NCBI RefSeq assembly: GCF_900177545.1
Contig: NZ_FXBQ01000001.1
Coordinates: 1,444,122 to 1,508,121 of the forward strand
Origin: Maritimibacter sp. HL-12
GTDB taxonomy: Bacteria; Pseudomonadota; Alphaproteobacteria; Rhodobacterales; Rhodobacteraceae
Length of the DNA stretch: 64,000 nt
Reading direction: 5' to 3'
The position numbers and the translations under genes were made by a program. Within the stretch, counting starts at the first letter, position 1. Each line of letters starts with the position of its first letter. Below are positions 8,788 through 16,585 of this stretch, piece after piece. The notes under the pieces were generated by a model, which saw only the letters and a list, made by a program, of their open reading frames with translations, searched no databases and was not told the DNA's origin.

Positions 8788-11597
8788 CAGATTTTCCTCG
8801 CGACGTTTTTGGGGCCCTTGCCGACCGGCGACTTGATCGGCGGGAAGACGGGCTGCGCCTCGTCGGGTTTCGGATCGGCTTTCTCGATCTTCACGCGCAG
8901 ATCGAACCATGCCGCCTGCCCGGTCACCGGGTCGGAGTTGGTCCAGCGCATGCCATCGCCTTTCGGCGGCTGAAGCTCGTGGATCAAGTGGTTGAGCAGA
9001 AAGCCTTCGGTGGCCTCGGGCGCTTTTTCGTCGAGCGCCCAGGCCCCTTTGCGTTTGCCGATGGCGTTCCAGGTCCAGATCGTGTGATCGTTCAGCCCCT
9101 CGTGCAGCGCCACCGGCACCACGATGGAACCGTGCACCGAGGTGATCCGGGCATAATCGCCGTCCTCGAAGCCGTTTTCCTGCCAGATCTTCTTCGGCAG
9201 ATACATGTAGTTCTTGCCGGTGATCTGGCGTAGCCAGGCGTTCTGGGTGCCCCAGGAGTGATACATCTGCATCGGCCGCTGGGTCAGCGCGTGAACCGGA
9301 AACTCGTCCACGTCCACGTTGGTGTTTTCAAAAGGCTCATACCACGTCGGCAGCGGGTCCATCGTGCGCTGGATACGGTCGCGCAGGTGATCGGGCGGCT
9401 GCACATCGCCATGACCTTCGGCGGCAAGCTGCATCTTGCGTAGCGGCTCGACATAAAGGTTGAAGGCGTAGAACAGAGGCGAGTCGTAGAGCCCGATCTC
9501 GACGGCCCAATCCTGGTAGGCCTTGTTCCACGGCTTGTAGAACTGGGCTTCTTCCGGGATGTGGCCGATCCAGAACCCGCCGTTCTCGATGTATTTCTCG
9601 ATCTGGTTCGGGTTGGCTTCGCCGCGTCCGCTCTTGTCGCCATCCTTGCCGCGCCAGCCCGCGAGCGGGCCCACGCCGGGACGGCGTTCGTGGTTCTGGA
9701 TGTAGTCGGCGTAGTCCACCCACTTGGCATTGCCACCTTCATCGGTGAATCCCGGCAGGCCCATCTTGTTGGCAAGTTGCACAAGCACCGTCTGGAAGTT
9801 GCGCACGTCCCGGTCGGGCTCGACAACCGGCCAGCGGATGCTGTCGGCAGCGGCTTCCGCCTCGCAGATCGGGCGGTCGAGCAGCGAGATGCAATCGTGG
9901 CGCTCAAGATAGGTGGTGTCGGGCAGGATCAGGTCGGCGTAGGCGACGGTTTCCGAGCTGTAGGCGTCGGAGTAGATGATGTGCGGAATCACATACTCGC
10001 CGTTCTCGTCCTTGTCGGTGAGCATGCGGATCACGTCCGCCGTGTTCATCGAAGAGTTCCACGCCATGTTCGCCATGTAGAGGAACAGCGTGTCGATCTT
10101 GTAGGGGTCGCCGGCGTGCGCGTTCGAGATCACCATGTGCATCAAGCCATGCGCCGAGAACGGGTTTTCCCAGGTGAAGGCCTTGTCGATCCGCTTGGCG
10201 GTGCCGTCTTCCTCGATCAGCAGGTGCTCCGGCCCCATCGCGTAGCCAAGGTGGGGGCCGTCGAGCGGCTTGCCGGGTGTCACGCCAGCGTGCGGCTTTG
10301 GGTGGGCTTCCGGCGGCTTCGGGTAGGGCGGCTTGAAGCGGAAACCGCCGGGCACCTCGACCGAACCGAGCAGGATCTGCAGAACATGCAGCGCGCGGGC
10401 GGTCTGGAAACCGTTGGAGTGCGCCGAAATGCCGCGCATGGCGTGGAAGCTGATCGGGCGGCCGATCATCTTGTCGTGCTTTTCGCCCTTCCAGTCCGTC
10501 CATTCCACGTCGAGGCTGATTTCCTCCTCGAAGGCCACGCGGGCAAACTCGGCGGCGATGTTGCGGATGCGTTCAGCCGAGAGGCCGCAGCGCTCGGCAA
10601 CCGCCTCGGGGGCATATTCCGCTGCGAGGTATTTCTCGGCCATGAGCTGGAACACTGTGCGGTTCTCACCCTGACTGGCCGCGAGGTTGGCGATCACACC
10701 GGGCTTGTCGAAGGCTTCCGGTTTGCCGGTTTTCTGGTCGATCACCAGGGGCTTGCCATCGGCGTCGCGCAGGAAAAGGCCCTTCTCCGGCCCCTCCTCG
10801 GCATTCACGAGGAAGCCCGCGTTGGTGTAGCGGCGCAGGTAATCGAGATCGACCTTGCCTGAGCGGAACAACTCGTGGGCGATCGACAGGATCAGGAGCC
10901 CGTCGGTGCCGGGGGTGATCCCCACCCACTCGTCGGCAACCGCGTTGTAGCCCGAGCGGATCGGGTTGATGCCCATCACCTTGCCGCCGTGGCCCTTCAT
11001 CTTGCCGATCCCGATCTTGATCGGGTTCGAATCGTGATCTTCCGCCACGCCGAACAGCACGAAAAGCTTGGTGCGGTCCCAGTCGGGCTGACCAAACTCC
11101 CAGAACGCGCCGCCCATGGTGTAGATCCCGCCCGCGGCCATGTTGACCGAGCAGAACCCGCCATGCGCGGCGTAGTTCGGCGTGCCGTAGCTCTGGGCCC
11201 AGAAGCTGGTGAAGCTCTGCGACTGGTCGCGCCCGGTAAAAAAGGCCAGCTTCTTCGGGTCGGTCTGGCGAATCGGCTCCAGCCATCCGGTTGCGATGTC
11301 GAGCGCCTCCTCCCAGGAGATCTCCTCGAATTCGCCCGAGCCGCGGGGGCCCACCCGCTTGAGCGGCGCACGAAGGCGCGAGGGTGCATAGTGCTGCATG
11401 ATCCCCGAAGACCCCTTGCCACAGAGCACGCCCTGGTTCACCGGGTGATCGCGGTTGCCCTCGATATAGGCGATCTGCCCATCCTTCATGTGCACGTTGA
11501 TGCCGCAGCGGCAGGCGCACATGTAGCAGGTGGTTTTGCGGATCTCGTCCGAGACGGGGGGCGATGTCTCGATCTGGATGTTCTCGGGTCTCGTCAT
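8787..11597 (-). CDS. soeA: SoeA, molybdopterin subunit of cytoplasmic sulfite dehydrogenase
   Basis: 936 residues, a DMSO-reductase-family (Mo-bis-MGD) catalytic subunit. The N-terminal [4Fe-4S] site is CYMCACRCG at residues 24-31 with the fourth Cys in QGVLCGKGSS near 59. There is no Tat signal, so the enzyme stays in the cytoplasm, as in SoeABC of Allochromatium. It oxidises sulfite to sulfate. The C-terminal molydopterin-dinucleotide domain begins about residue 740 (FPVHALTQRPMQMYHSWGTQNAWL). First gene of soeABC(-mrp), downstream of the ArsR gene. An 18-bp palindrome lies just before its start. Best explained as the sulfite-disposing partner of the dsr system. Confidence 0.88.
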   Translation of the reverse strand: MTRPENIQIETSPPVSDEIRKTTCYMCACRCGINVHMKDGQIAYIEGNRDHPVNQGVLCGKGSSGIMQHYAPSRLRAPLKRVGPRGSGEFEEISWEEALDIATGWLEPIRQTDPKKLAFFTGRDQSQSFTSFWAQSYGTPNYAAHGGFCSVNMAAGGIYTMGGAFWEFGQPDWDRTKLFVLFGVAEDHDSNPIKIGIGKMKGHGGKVMGINPIRSGYNAVADEWVGITPGTDGLLILSIAHELFRSGKVDLDYLRRYTNAGFLVNAEEGPEKGLFLRDADGKPLVIDQKTGKPEAFDKPGVIANLAASQGENRTVFQLMAEKYLAAEYAPEAVAERCGLSAERIRNIAAEFARVAFEEEISLDVEWTDWKGEKHDKMIGRPISFHAMRGISAHSNGFQTARALHVLQILLGSVEVPGGFRFKPPYPKPPEAHPKPHAGVTPGKPLDGPHLGYAMGPEHLLIEEDGTAKRIDKAFTWENPFSAHGLMHMVISNAHAGDPYKIDTLFLYMANMAWNSSMNTADVIRMLTDKDENGEYVIPHIIYSDAYSSETVAYADLILPDTTYLERHDCISLLDRPICEAEAAADSIRWPVVEPDRDVRNFQTVLVQLANKMGLPGFTDEGGNAKWVDYADYIQNHERRPGVGPLAGWRGKDGDKSGRGEANPNQIEKYIENGGFWIGHIPEEAQFYKPWNKAYQDWAVEIGLYDSPLFYAFNLYVEPLRKMQLAAEGHGDVQPPDHLRDRIQRTMDPLPTWYEPFENTNVDVDEFPVHALTQRPMQMYHSWGTQNAWLRQITGKNYMYLPKKIWQENGFEDGDYARITSVHGSIVVPVALHEGLNDHTIWTWNAIGKRKGAWALDEKAPEATEGFLLNHLIHELQPPKGDGMRWTNSDPVTGQAAWFDLRVKIEKADPKPDEAQPVFPPIKSPVGKGPKNVARKI

Positions 11598-11612
11598 CGG
11601 ATCATATCTCTA

Positions 11613-11630
11613 CATTTGGATATTTGAATG
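11613..11630. promoter_or_regulatory. Candidate ArsR-family operator before soeA
   Basis: CATTTGGATATTTGAATG, an imperfect palindrome of form ATT(T)-N8-GAAT lying 16-33 bases before the soeA ATG. Fourteen of 18 bases agree with the element before dsrA at 26219-26236. The ATTC-N8-GAAT layout resembles what is described for SqrR-type sulfide/persulfide repressors. An ArsR gene of that family lies next door. Binding is inferred, not shown. Confidence 0.5.
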
Positions 11631-11643
11631 AACATCGCACAAA

Positions 11644-11660
11644 AATTGCGCGACGCAATT
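11644..11660 (-). terminator. Stem-loop with T-run between arsR and soeA
   Basis: AATTGCG, three bases, CGCAATT, followed on the minus strand by a run of T. It lies 17 bases past the arsR stop and should end or attenuate arsR transcription before soeA, giving soeABC its own promoter. The stem is short and half A-T, so it may be leaky. Confidence 0.5.
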
Positions 11661-11676
11661 CTTTTTGAGCGGATTT

Positions 11677-12003
11677 TCAGGATAGCGCCGCTTCCTTGAT
11701 CGACTGCGGATCTGGCGCATAGAGGCTCTGCAACGTCTTGATCATGGCGTGGGCCTCGTCCGAGTCGAGGGAGTAGTAGACCGACTGCGCCTCGCGGCGT
11801 GCCGCCACCAGCTTTTCGCCGCGCATGATCGCAAGTTGCTGCGATACGGTGGATTGCCCAAGGCCGGTTGCCACCTGAAGCTGTTGCACCGAAAGCTCAC
11901 CATCGGACAGATAGCAGAGAATCAGCAACCGCTTCGGGTTCGACAGCACGCGCAACAATTCGCTTGCCCGGTCTGCAATTTCCATCCGGTTTTGCGGATG
12001 CAT
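11677..12003 (-). CDS. ArsR-family repressor of the YgaV/BigR/SqrR type
   Basis: 108 residues from the ATG at 12003, which has GGGAGGAAGG just upstream; the longer GTG start at 12060 lacks such a site. The winged-helix core runs LSNPKRLLILCYLSDGELSV, QSTVSQQLAIMR, QSVYYSL. It matches the persulfide-sensing YgaV/BigR/SqrR group, with the first sensing cysteine at C30 in RLLILC. The second sensing cysteine, in the family's terminal VYCP-like motif, is replaced by Ala96 (SLYAPD). It lies between soeABC and dsrE2-tusA and is the obvious local regulator. Without the second Cys it cannot form the intramolecular tetrasulfide known for SqrR, so its signal may differ. Confidence 0.85.
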   Translation of the reverse strand: MHPQNRMEIADRASELLRVLSNPKRLLILCYLSDGELSVQQLQVATGLGQSTVSQQLAIMRGEKLVAARREAQSVYYSLDSDEAHAMIKTLQSLYAPDPQSIKEAALS

Positions 12004-12087
12004 AGGCCTTCCTCCCGCTTCGTGCCCCTTTGCAGGCGCGAATCCCTCGCAGTCAAGCACTCGTCACTTGACTGCGGGCTACTTTAT

Positions 12088-12116
12088 ATTCAACAATTTC
12101 TATACACAAATAATTC
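12088..12116. promoter_or_regulatory. AT-rich palindromic region between arsR and dsrE2
   Basis: This divergent intergenic spacer contains ATTT-N8-AAAT (12096-12111) flanked by ATTC on both sides, in an AT-rich island within GC-rich DNA. It is a weaker match to the elements before soeA and dsrA, and would let the repressor control itself and dsrE2-tusA. Confidence 0.35.
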
Positions 12117-12136
12117 ACGCAATGGGAGGGCCTGCT

Positions 12137-12634
12137 GTGCTAGATGCTGGCGAAAACACCAAGAAAATGACGATCATCGTCACAAAGGGCACGCTCGACT
12201 GGGCTTACCCGCCGTTCATCCTCGGCACGACCGCCGCGGCGATGGACGTGGAAGTGACCATGTTTTTCACCTTTTACGGGCTGCAACTGCTGAAAAAAGA
12301 CCTTGATCTCAAGGTCTCGACGCTCGGCAACCCGGCGATGCAGATGCCGATGGGCGGTATGCACATGTCGATGCCGAACATCATGCCGATGATTCCCGGC
12401 GTCGACCGGATGACCACGACGATGATGAAAAACCTCATCAAGAAGAAGGGCGTCGCCTCGATCGAGGAGCTGCGCGAGGCCGCAATCGAGAGCGACGTCA
12501 AGATGATCGGGTGCCAGATGACGCTCGACCTGTTCGAGCTCGACCGGAAGGACATGATCGACGAAATCCAGATCGGTGGCGCCGCCACCTGGATGGAAGA
12601 GGCTGCCAAATCCGACATCAACCTCTATATCTAA
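12137..12634 (+). CDS. dsrE2: DsrE2-like sulfur-transfer membrane-associated protein
   Basis: 165 residues from a GTG at 12137, chosen because GGGAGGG lies 6 bases before it; the frame is open further upstream (12068) but without a ribosome site. DsrE/DsrF/DrsH-like fold: IIVTKGTLDWAYPPFILGTTAA and VTMFFTFYGLQLL are typical, and a Met-rich loop (residues 67-86) follows. The single cysteine C126 (MIGCQM) is the probable persulfide carrier. In Allochromatium DsrE2 works with rhodanese and TusA to feed sulfur to DsrEFH. Here tusA follows after 37 bases and no rhodanese gene is present. Confidence 0.9.
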   Translation: MLDAGENTKKMTIIVTKGTLDWAYPPFILGTTAAAMDVEVTMFFTFYGLQLLKKDLDLKVSTLGNPAMQMPMGGMHMSMPNIMPMIPGVDRMTTTMMKNLIKKKGVASIEELREAAIESDVKMIGCQMTLDLFELDRKDMIDEIQIGGAATWMEEAAKSDINLYI

Positions 12635-12671
12635 CCCGAATCACTGACGCCAAAGGGAGGGAAAACACCAC

Positions 12672-12896
12672 ATGGCCGATCAAGTACTCGACGCGAAGGG
12701 GCTGAATTGCCCGCTTCCGATCCTCAAGACCAAGAAAGCGCTCAAGGGCATGTCGTCCGGTCAGGTGCTGCAGGTGATGGCGACGGATCCCGGCTCGATT
12801 GCCGATATGACCGCCTTCTGCAACCAGACCGGCAACGAACTGTTGAGCCAGTCGAACGAGGGTGACGTCTACACCTTCGAGATCAAGGTCAGCTAG
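12672..12896 (+). CDS. tusA: TusA sulfur-carrier protein
   Basis: 74 residues, full length for TusA. The CPxP motif (C13-P-L-P16) holds the persulfide cysteine. In sulfur oxidisers TusA passes sulfane sulfur to DsrEFH and from there to DsrC. A GGGAGGG ribosome site lies about 13 bases before ATG. The stop converges with that of dsrN: the palindrome CTAG contains both TAG stops. An 11-bp hairpin follows. Confidence 0.93.
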   Translation: MADQVLDAKGLNCPLPILKTKKALKGMSSGQVLQVMATDPGSIADMTAFCNQTGNELLSQSNEGDVYTFEIKVS

Positions 12897-14320
12897 GACC
12901 GCGATCCACGCGAATTCGAAAGCCCCGCCGGAGCGATCTGGCGGGGCTTTGTCGTCGCCGCGCGCCGCGCGCGCACGAAGGTCACGAAGCGATGCACCCA
13001 CGGGTCGGCACGGGTGTTGCGCAGATGGCAAAATCCCGCCAGCGCGTTATGCGTCACGATGCCGTCATGGCTGCCGTCAACGCCATGCCCGCGGGTGATT
13101 TGCCGGCCGTAGGTGGGGGTTCCCTCGATGCCGCGCAGGCGCGCGTAGTGGAACTCGTGCGCCCGGATGTCGCCGCTCCCGCCCGGCCACGGATGATCGG
13201 CCCGTTCGGTGAACCGGATCAGGCCCTTGCCCTCCGGCGTCGGGTGCATCACCGCCTCGGCGGGCACCACGCCAACCATGTCTCCCACACCCGTTTCGGC
13301 CACGATCGCGCGTGACAGATACATCAATCCGCCGCATTCGGCATAGGTTGGCAGCCCCGCCTCGATCCTGGCGCGAATATCGGCGCGCAGGGCGGCATTC
13401 GCGTCCAGATCGGCGACGAACATCTCGGGAAAACCACCGCCGATGAAGAGCCCGTCGCAATCGGGCAATGCCGGATCGCGCATCGCATCGAACGGCACCA
13501 GCCGCGCACCCGCCTCGGCAAAGGCTTCGAGATCGTCAGGGTAATAGAACCCGAAGGCACGATCGCGGGCGTAAGCGATGGTCACTTCCGGTTCGGGCAG
13601 CTTGGCGCGGGGGGGTGGATCGGGCAAGTCCGGCGCTTGCGATGCAAGATCGAGCAAGAGATCGAGATCGACCGAGGCTCCGACGATTCCGCCCAGCCGC
13701 GCGATCAAGGCCTCGAGCCCCCCGGTTTCGGCCGGGGTGGTCAGGCCAAGATGGCGCTCGCCGATCTCCAGCGCCGGGTTGCGATGCACCGCGCCCACCA
13801 CCTTGAGGTCAGTGTAGGTTTCGACCGCCTCGCGCAACTTCCTTTCATGCCGGGGTCCGCCCACCTTGTTGAGGATCACGCCGACGATATTCACCGCCGG
13901 ATCGAAGGCGCGGTAGCCTTGAAGCAATGGCGCGATTCCGCGTGTCATCCCAACCGTGTCGATCACCAGCACCACGGGCAGACCAAGAAGCTTGGCGAGC
14001 GCGGCATTGGCATCGCTCCCGTCCATCGACACGCCGTCGTAGAGCCCCTTGTTTGCCTCCACCAGCGTGGCCTCTGCCCCGCTGATGCGCGACGCGAAGA
14101 AATCCACGATCTCGTCGGGGGCCTGGGTGTTGAAATCGAGGTTGTAGCAGGGGCCTGCGATTGCCGCGCCCAGCCACATCGGGTCGATGTAGTCGGGGCC
14201 CTTCTTGAAGGCGGCAAGCCTGACGCCCCGGGACGTGAGGGCTGCCGCGATCCCGGTGGAAACAACCGTTTTGCCCGAGGATTTATGTGCGGCGGCAATC
14301 AGGAAGCGCGGCGCGCGCAT
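12893..14320 (-). CDS. dsrN: DsrN, cobyrinate a,c-diamide synthase-like sirohaem amidase
   Basis: 475 residues. N-terminal ATP-binding domain with Walker-type AAHKSSGKTVVSTG at residues 9-22. C-terminal class-I-like glutamine amidotransferase domain with the nucleophile in YAECGGLMYL near 332 and histidines in HEFHYARL near 390. It amidates sirohaem to the form used by DsrAB. Last gene of the dsr operon; its start overlaps the stop of the TrpD2-like gene by one base. The last ~20 residues are encoded across a terminator-like hairpin and end exactly on the tusA stop, so the tail may be a read-through extension. Confidence 0.9.
   Translation of the reverse strand: MRAPRFLIAAAHKSSGKTVVSTGIAAALTSRGVRLAAFKKGPDYIDPMWLGAAIAGPCYNLDFNTQAPDEIVDFFASRISGAEATLVEANKGLYDGVSMDGSDANAALAKLLGLPVVLVIDTVGMTRGIAPLLQGYRAFDPAVNIVGVILNKVGGPRHERKLREAVETYTDLKVVGAVHRNPALEIGERHLGLTTPAETGGLEALIARLGGIVGASVDLDLLLDLASQAPDLPDPPPRAKLPEPEVTIAYARDRAFGFYYPDDLEAFAEAGARLVPFDAMRDPALPDCDGLFIGGGFPEMFVADLDANAALRADIRARIEAGLPTYAECGGLMYLSRAIVAETGVGDMVGVVPAEAVMHPTPEGKGLIRFTERADHPWPGGSGDIRAHEFHYARLRGIEGTPTYGRQITRGHGVDGSHDGIVTHNALAGFCHLRNTRADPWVHRFVTFVRARRAATTKPRQIAPAGLSNSRGSRS
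12919..12950. terminator. Bidirectional hairpin terminator for tusA, inside dsrN 3' end
   Basis: Perfect 11-bp inverted repeat AAAGCCCCGCC / GGCGGGGCTTT with a 10-base loop. It lies 22 bases past the tusA stop, so it fits as the terminator of dsrE2-tusA. On the other strand it falls within the last ~20 codons of dsrN. The T-runs are only three bases long, so it may act partly by blocking convergent transcription. Confidence 0.7.
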
Positions 14321-15357
14321 CAGTCCTGAACCGGAAGCTTCGTCATGTCGCGGTCAATCCAGATCTGACGCGCCAGCGCATCGGCCTCATCCATCGTCGC
14401 GGCGCGGCCGGCTGTTTTCAGCGCGATGGCCATGGTGCCGCAAATCGCCTCGATGGCGTAAGCGTCGTCATCTTCGCCGCGCCAGACCATCATCAGCCGG
14501 TCGAGGTTCATCTCCGTATCGGGCGGCGCGTGACCATCATCGAGCGTGGCGGGCCATTCCTCGACGTTCAACTCGTCGCTGCCATGGGTCGTCCAGACCG
14601 GCACCGGCTTGTTTGGCCGCCGCTCGATCTCGCCGCCATCGCCCCGGAACACCGCCGCGTTCTCGAACCCGAGAAGCTGCGCGGCACCGGAATGGATGTC
14701 CATGAAACCGCGGTGAAAGATGCCCTGCATCACCGTGGGTGCGTTGAACGGGTTGAGCATGCGGGTGAAACTGTGCACCGGGGAGCGCAGCCCGAGGATC
14801 GGGCGCAGGTTGATCAATTCGCGCAGTTTCGGGCTCAGCACTTCGAGTGGAACATAGGCGAAGCCACGGGTTTCGATCTGTTCGGCGGCTTGCGTGAGCG
14901 AGCCACACACCGGCAGCCCAAAATGCTCCAGCACGTCGCGGGTATAAACGCGGCCCGGCGTGTGGCCCTCGGTGCCATGCATGAACACCTTGAAGCCCGC
15001 GCCCACCATCGCCATGACGCTGAGCAAGTACCACGGAAGCTGGATCCGCTTGCCTGCGTAGGACGACCAGTCGAAATCCACGTCCGGCAAGTTGGCAGGC
15101 AGGTTGAACGTGTCGCGCGTGCCCATCGAGAAACCAGCGATCTCTTCCGGGGCCTCTTCCTTCAGGCGCAGCAACATCAGGAAAGCGCCGATCTGTTCGG
15201 GCTCGGCCTCGCCGCGCAGGATCATCGCCATCGCCTCGCGGCTTTCGTCGAGCGTCAGGTGGCGTTGCTTGGTTTTGCCACGCCCAAGTATCGCGACGAA
15301 GCGCGAGAACGGGTGAGGGTTGTTCGGGTCGATCACCCGGCTCTGATGGTCTTTCAT
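14320..15357 (-). CDS. TrpD2/YbiB-like 'glycosyl transferase family' protein within the dsr operon
   Basis: 345 residues from the ATG at 15357 (MKDHQSRVIDP); the longer frame reads into dsrP. It has the anthranilate-phosphoribosyltransferase fold (TrpD family): a helical N-terminal domain with LTLDESREAM and GEAEPEQIGAFLMLLRLKEE, then FMHGTEGHTPGRVYTRDVLEHFG where TrpD has its anthranilate/PRPP loop. The canonical PRPP motifs are changed, as in E. coli YbiB, a nucleic-acid-binding TrpD2. It overlaps dsrN by one base and follows dsrP by 16. I recall related genes beside sirohaem-dependent assimilatory nitrite reductase genes, which would suggest a role around sirohaem enzymes, but no function is known. 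Confidence 0.8.
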   Translation of the reverse strand: MKDHQSRVIDPNNPHPFSRFVAILGRGKTKQRHLTLDESREAMAMILRGEAEPEQIGAFLMLLRLKEEAPEEIAGFSMGTRDTFNLPANLPDVDFDWSSYAGKRIQLPWYLLSVMAMVGAGFKVFMHGTEGHTPGRVYTRDVLEHFGLPVCGSLTQAAEQIETRGFAYVPLEVLSPKLRELINLRPILGLRSPVHSFTRMLNPFNAPTVMQGIFHRGFMDIHSGAAQLLGFENAAVFRGDGGEIERRPNKPVPVWTTHGSDELNVEEWPATLDDGHAPPDTEMNLDRLMMVWRGEDDDAYAIEAICGTMAIALKTAGRAATMDEADALARQIWIDRDMTKLPVQD

Positions 15358-15373
15358 CGCGTGCCCCGCGCTA

Positions 15374-16573
15374 TCAGGTTTTCGCGGCGAGATTGGCATC
15401 CGAGAGGTTCGTGGGCAGGACCCGCAAGACTTTTGCTCCGAGACCAGCCGCGAACAGCGCGAGCGCCACACCGCCAAGGCCCAACATAAGCTCCCAGATC
15501 GACGGCGTGTAGGGGTTCACCACACCTTCGTGCCAGCCTTCCAGAACTTCGTACCCGGGGAAGATTTCCAGCGGGTAGGCCTGGCCGCCGATGATGATCA
15601 CGTATAGCTGGGCAAACCCGCCGATCACCACGAGCACCGAGGCGAGAATCGTCGAGGAGCGCGACGGGTTCAGGAACACCAGGGCAATCGGGATCAGGCC
15701 ACCGAGCACCACCTGCACACCCCAGAACAGGACCGTGTAGATCCCGCCCTCGAGCAGGACGAACCGCTCCACGGCGCCATGCTCGGCGGCGTAGAGATTC
15801 GTCAGATGCTGGACCGTGGTGAAGTAGAGCACGGCGGCGGCGAAAATGCCGAGCAGTCGACCCATACGCATGAGGAGTTGGTCGCCAAACGGGCGGCCGT
15901 TCAGCTTGAACAGGGCGAGGGTGACGAGGATGAACACCGCAAGCCCAAAGGAAAAGCTCATCACGATGAACAAGGGCGCGAGGATGGCGGCATCATAGCC
16001 GGGGCGGGCAACCAGCCAGCCAAAGATCGAGCCGGTGCCGGTGGTGAGCGCAAGGCGCCACAGAAAGGCAAACAGACCTGCCAGCCGGACCCATTTGTAA
16101 TCGAGACGGCGCATCATCTGCATAACCAGATACACCGCGACAACCGCAATGAAGCCGTTATAGAGCAGCACGTTCCAGGCGAAGATCGAGCTGAAGTTGT
16201 AGGTGGTCATCGCCACGATCAGCCGGTCGGCCCGGCCAAGATCGAGCACGACGATTGCGAGGCCGCCCACCAGAAGGGTGATCGCGAGCAGCGACGAGAA
16301 CCGCGCCATCGGCTTGTAGGCCGTCTGGCCGAATACGCTGGCGATGGAAGCCACGTTGAGCGCCCCCGAAGCGGCGACGATCAGGAAAATCGCAAACACA
16401 TGCGGCAGGCCCCAGACGATCTGGTTGTCCATGCCCGTCACCGCGTGGCCGTGGTGCTCCATGTAGAACCACGCGCCGGCAGCAGCAGCAAGGAAGGCCA
16501 GCAGCAGCACGGCCATCTGCCAGACACCGGGCGTGGCCTTGAGTTCGCGGTAGATCGTCTGTTCCATAGCCAT
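15374..16573 (-). CDS. dsrP: DsrP, NrfD/HybB-like integral membrane subunit of DsrMKJOP
   Basis: 399 residues with about ten transmembrane segments and a polar N-terminus (MAMEQTIYRELKATPG). NrfD-family quinone-interacting subunit. Together with the periplasmic Fe-S protein DsrO and cytochrome DsrJ it links the periplasm and quinone pool to the cytoplasmic DsrK, which handles DsrC. Lies 12 bases after dsrO. Conserved acidic and aromatic residues in the middle helices (LDLGRADRL, SSIFAWNVLLYNGF) fit the family. Confidence 0.92.
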   Translation of the reverse strand: MAMEQTIYRELKATPGVWQMAVLLLAFLAAAAGAWFYMEHHGHAVTGMDNQIVWGLPHVFAIFLIVAASGALNVASIASVFGQTAYKPMARFSSLLAITLLVGGLAIVVLDLGRADRLIVAMTTYNFSSIFAWNVLLYNGFIAVVAVYLVMQMMRRLDYKWVRLAGLFAFLWRLALTTGTGSIFGWLVARPGYDAAILAPLFIVMSFSFGLAVFILVTLALFKLNGRPFGDQLLMRMGRLLGIFAAAVLYFTTVQHLTNLYAAEHGAVERFVLLEGGIYTVLFWGVQVVLGGLIPIALVFLNPSRSSTILASVLVVIGGFAQLYVIIIGGQAYPLEIFPGYEVLEGWHEGVVNPYTPSIWELMLGLGGVALALFAAGLGAKVLRVLPTNLSDANLAAKT

Positions 16574-16585
16574 GGAGGTTTCCCG

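Noticed and set aside
11644-11660. Inverted repeat as operator of soeA
   Set aside because: The short loop and the T-run on the minus strand fit a terminator of arsR better than a protein site.
12068-12136. Upstream extension of dsrE2
   Set aside because: The 23 extra residues lie in the AT-rich promoter region, lack a ribosome site and are not typical of DsrE2; GTG 12137 has a strong one.
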